A DNA stretch of 6,920 nt from Actinomycetes bacterium. GTDB taxonomy: Bacteria > Actinomycetota > Actinomycetes > Mycobacteriales > Micromonosporaceae. Position numbers and translations under genes: made by a program. Shown piece after piece: positions 4,519 through 6,920 of the stretch (the first letter of the stretch is position 1; every line of letters begins with the position of its first letter). Under the pieces are notes generated by a model. That model was not told where the DNA came from. It ran no database searches and saw only the letters and a list, made by a program, of their open reading frames with translations. The stretch covers positions 1 to 6,920 of the forward strand of contig JAEZGP010000642.1 of the NCBI GenBank assembly GCA_023437285.1. Direction: 5' to 3'.

Positions 4519-6308
4519 AGCGGTACGTCGCGGTATGGCTGAAGCTGCTGCGCCTAACCTGGCAACTCTTTCCGGGCCAGACCGCGGCGCTGCTGGTGTT
4601 GCGGCTGCTGATGGTGGGCGTCACAGCGGCGACCGCGCTCGCCATGCGGGCCGTGGTCAACGCGGTGGCCGAGGGCGACCCGGCCGGCGCCGTACGGGCC
4701 AGCGCCGTCACGGCGCTGACGCTCGGGCTGAACGCGTACGCTCTCGGGGCCGAGCACAACGTGCTCTTCCTGTTGGTCGAGCGGGTCGGCTTGAAGCACG
4801 TCCGGGCCCAGATCGACCGCGACATCGCCGGGCTGGAAGGGCTGGATCACCTCGAGCGTACCGACTTCCTCGACCGCGTCACCGTGGTCCGGGGCGCGGC
4901 GTGGGGCCTGACGTACGGCATGTGGAACGCGGTCGACACCATCTTCGCCGCGCTGCGGCTCGTCGTCATGCTGGTGCTACTCGGCGTCGTCAACCCCTGG
5001 CTGCTGCTCCTGCTGGCGTTCGCGGCGGCCCCGCTGTGGTTCGAGCGGCGCGGCCGCAAGGCGATCGTCCAGGCGGAGCTGGACACGGCCGAGCGGATGC
5101 GGCTGCAGCGGCACCTGTTCGAGCTGGCCACGGAAGCGCGCACCAACAAGGAGATCCGCACGGCGGGCGTCGGCCCGGCGCTGGCCCGCCGCCAGGAGCA
5201 GATCTGGCAGGAGATGGCCGAGGTGTGGTTGCGCGCCCGGGTGCGGTCCGGCGCCTGGCGGTTCGCGGGCTGGTCGCTGTTCACGCTCGGCTTCGCGGGG
5301 GGCATGGGCCTGGTGGCCGCCGACGCGGCGGGTGGCGCAGGCAGCGTCGGTGACGTGGTGCTGGCCATCATGGTCGCGGTCACCATGCGGGAGTCCGTGG
5401 AGACGACGGTGTCGCGTACGGCGACGGTGGCGGACGCCGGCCGGCTCATTGAGCCCTACCTCTGGCTGCAGGAGTACGTCGCGGCCGACCGGGGCCGGGC
5501 GAAGGACGACCGGGCCGCGCCCGATCGCCTGCGCGACGGCATCACGTTCGACCACGTGAGCTTCACCTATCCGGGACGCGACGAGCCGGCGCTCGACGAC
5601 GTCAGCGTCCACCTGCCGGCAGGCACGGTCGTCGCGCTCGTCGGGGAGTACGGCTCAGGCAAGACGACCTTGGTGAAACTGCTGCTCAAGTTCTACCGCC
5701 CGGACGAGGGCACGATCCGCGTCGACGGGGTCGACCTGGCGGCTATCGACACCGAGCAGTGGCGGCGCAACGTCAGCGCCGCCTTCCAGGACTTCGGCCG
5801 CTTCCACACCGTGTTCGCCGAGACCATCGGTCTGGGCGACCTGGAGCACCTGACGGACACCAAGCGCATCGAGGCGGCGATCCGCAGCGCCGACGCCGAG
5901 GAGCTGGTGCGAAGGCTGCCGGACGGTCTCGACACGGAACTGGGTCGGGAGCAGGGCGGCGTCGACCTGTCCGAGGGGCAGTGGCAGAAGACCGCCCTGG
6001 CCCGGGCGTCCATGCGGGAGCGGCCGCTGCTGTTCGTGCTCGACGAGCCCACCGCGTCGCTGGACGCACCCAGCGAGCACGCGGTGTTCGCCGGGTACAT
6101 GGCGCGGGCGCGAGGGCTGGCCGACCGGGCCGGCGCCATCGTGGTCGTCGTGTCCCACCGGTTCTCCACGGTCACCGGAGCCGACCTGATCCTGGTGTTG
6201 GCCAACGGCCGGCTCGCTGAGACGGGCACCCACGAGGAGCTGCTCGCCCTCGACGGTCGCTACGCGGAGCTCTACAACATCCAGGCCACCGCGTACGCGC
6301 GCACATAA
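4515..6308 (+). CDS. ABC exporter half-transporter, fused permease and ATPase (subunit 2)
   Basis: This 597-aa protein is the partner of the preceding exporter subunit and has the same architecture. Hydrophobic spans are near residues 24-48, 62-88, 140-159, 160-176, 250-270 and 276-292. The coupling region reads TNKEIRTAGVG (210-220). The ATPase part shows FTYPGRDEPAL (A-loop Y352), Walker A GEYGSGKTT (377-385), Q425 in AAFQDF, a non-canonical signature LSEGQ (485-489, Glu for the usual Gly), Walker B LLFVLDEP (505-512, E511), D-loop SLD and H548. The GTG start overlaps the upstream stop as GTGA, with a strong ribosome site, so synthesis of the two subunits is coupled. Because its signature is altered, the ATP site formed by subunit 1 Walker motifs and this signature may be weaker than the other one, a mild version of the asymmetry of heterodimeric exporters. 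The substrate is unknown; efflux of a drug or export of a peptide are both possible. Confidence 0.93.
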   Translation: MKRYVAVWLKLLRLTWQLFPGQTAALLVLRLLMVGVTAATALAMRAVVNAVAEGDPAGAVRASAVTALTLGLNAYALGAEHNVLFLLVERVGLKHVRAQIDRDIAGLEGLDHLERTDFLDRVTVVRGAAWGLTYGMWNAVDTIFAALRLVVMLVLLGVVNPWLLLLLAFAAAPLWFERRGRKAIVQAELDTAERMRLQRHLFELATEARTNKEIRTAGVGPALARRQEQIWQEMAEVWLRARVRSGAWRFAGWSLFTLGFAGGMGLVAADAAGGAGSVGDVVLAIMVAVTMRESVETTVSRTATVADAGRLIEPYLWLQEYVAADRGRAKDDRAAPDRLRDGITFDHVSFTYPGRDEPALDDVSVHLPAGTVVALVGEYGSGKTTLVKLLLKFYRPDEGTIRVDGVDLAAIDTEQWRRNVSAAFQDFGRFHTVFAETIGLGDLEHLTDTKRIEAAIRSADAEELVRRLPDGLDTELGREQGGVDLSEGQWQKTALARASMRERPLLFVLDEPTASLDAPSEHAVFAGYMARARGLADRAGAIVVVVSHRFSTVTGADLILVLANGRLAETGTHEELLALDGRYAELYNIQATAYART

Positions 6309-6316
6309 GCGGTGGC

Positions 6317-6335
6317 GCCGGCTAGTGGAGCTGGC
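6317..6335 (+). terminator. Hairpin just after the ABC operon
   Basis: GCCGGCT (6317-6323) can pair with AGCTGGC (6329-6335), a 7-bp stem with one G-U pair and a 5-base loop, starting 9 bases after the TAA of the second ABC gene. It covers the stop codon of the convergent TetR gene. On the minus strand the wobble becomes a mismatch, so any terminator role favours the ABC transcript. No T-run follows. Confidence 0.3.
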
Positions 6336-6912
6336 CCTGGTAGCGCAGCCATCCTTCGTCGAGGAGCCGGAACCCCGCGTCAATCGCGGACTCCGGGTCG
6401 GCGGTCCGGGTTGCGCTGAGCTGTATCTGGAGGGCGAAGCGGACGTAGAAGCGGATCTCGTCGCTGGGCTCGGGATGCCCGAACTCCTTGGTGATCGCCG
6501 CGATCAGGGCGTCCTCGTGGCGGAACCACATGCGTTCGGCGTACTCAACCAGGGCGGGGGTCTGTTCCATCAGGGCGAGGATCGGCTGCTCAGGGTTGGA
6601 CCCGAGCGCGGTGATCTCCGCAAGGTAGTGCGCCTTGAGCGCGGCGGAGATCGACGTGCCCGGGGGCCGGTCGGTTACCGCCGCGACGAGCCGGTCGTGT
6701 CGCACGTCCTCGTCACCGAACGCGAGGGCCTCCTTGGTCGGGAAGTGCGTGAAGACGGTCGTCGGTGACACGTCGGCCCGGTCGGCGATCTCGCGGACGC
6801 TGACCGCGTCGAAGCCTCGTTCGAGGAACAGTTCGTGGGCGGCCTGCACGATCGCTGCCCGGGTCGCTGCCTTCTTGCGCTCCCGTCGCCCGGTTCGCTG
6901 CCCCTCGCTCAT
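6322..6912 (-). CDS. TetR/AcrR-family transcriptional regulator
   Basis: This 196-aa protein is of usual length for TetR regulators, which are dimeric repressors that leave DNA when a ligand binds. After a basic N-terminus (RTGRRERKKAATR) comes the TetR DNA-binding domain: helix AIVQAAHELFLERGF (20-34), then the helix-turn-helix VSVREIADRADVSPTTVFTHF (37-57) and the typical PTKEAL (58-63). The C-terminal part (about 70-196) is an all-helical ligand-binding domain without specific motifs, so the ligand cannot be named. The start at 6912 leaves only 8 bases of upstream sequence in the window, so its ribosome site and promoter are not visible. Its stop is 13 bases from that of the second ABC gene, in convergent orientation. 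Control of the ABC exporter pair is a natural guess, but it may instead act on its own promoter or on genes beyond the right edge. Confidence 0.92.
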   Translation of the reverse strand: MSEGQRTGRRERKKAATRAAIVQAAHELFLERGFDAVSVREIADRADVSPTTVFTHFPTKEALAFGDEDVRHDRLVAAVTDRPPGTSISAALKAHYLAEITALGSNPEQPILALMEQTPALVEYAERMWFRHEDALIAAITKEFGHPEPSDEIRFYVRFALQIQLSATRTADPESAIDAGFRLLDEGWLRYQGQLH

Positions 6913-6920
6913 GCCGACAG

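Noticed and set aside
1..6920. CRISPR arrays, tRNA or rRNA genes, transposases, attachment sites
   Set aside because: No regularly spaced repeats, no tRNA-like cloverleaf, no transposase motifs and no flanking direct repeats were seen on reading both strands.

Overview
The window is high-GC DNA with coding regions strongly biased to G/C in the third codon position. It has GTG starts, purine-rich Shine-Dalgarno sites and hairpins without T-tracts. Together these suggest a high-GC actinobacterium (Streptomyces- or Micromonospora-like); the genus cannot be read from the sequence.

Layout. Bases 1-111 are the 3' end of a plus-strand gene I do not recognise. It converges, across two hairpins (114-170), on a four-gene minus-strand operon at 2436-201. 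In transcription order the operon encodes a 169-aa HORMA-like protein, a 74-aa small helical protein, a 310-aa TRIP13/Pch2-type AAA+ ATPase with all catalytic motifs, and a 185-aa unknown protein with an acidic, probably disordered tail. Junctions are very tight (4-base gap, 1-base overlap, 7-base gap). A 228-base divergent intergenic region (2437-2664) separates it from a plus-strand pair of half-size ABC exporters (617 and 597 aa, overlapping by 4 bases at GTGA). This pair very probably forms a heterodimer. A TetR-family regulator (196 aa) lies convergent to the ABC pair, only 13 bases past its stop codon.

How the genes may work together. HORMA proteins change between open and closed states on a peptide partner, and TRIP13/Pch2 ATPases remodel them. 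In bacteria this pair is known as Cap7/Cap6 of type III CBASS anti-phage systems, where it controls a CD-NTase. Here the operon is bounded on both sides, yet it contains no CD-NTase and no recognisable CBASS effector. Two unknown proteins occupy those places. This self-contained HORMA-TRIP13 cassette with unknown partners is the main discovery candidate. The operon also looks lower in GC than the ABC genes, which fits separate acquisition.

The ABC pair plus TetR looks like a regulated efflux or peptide-export unit and need not be functionally linked to the HORMA operon.
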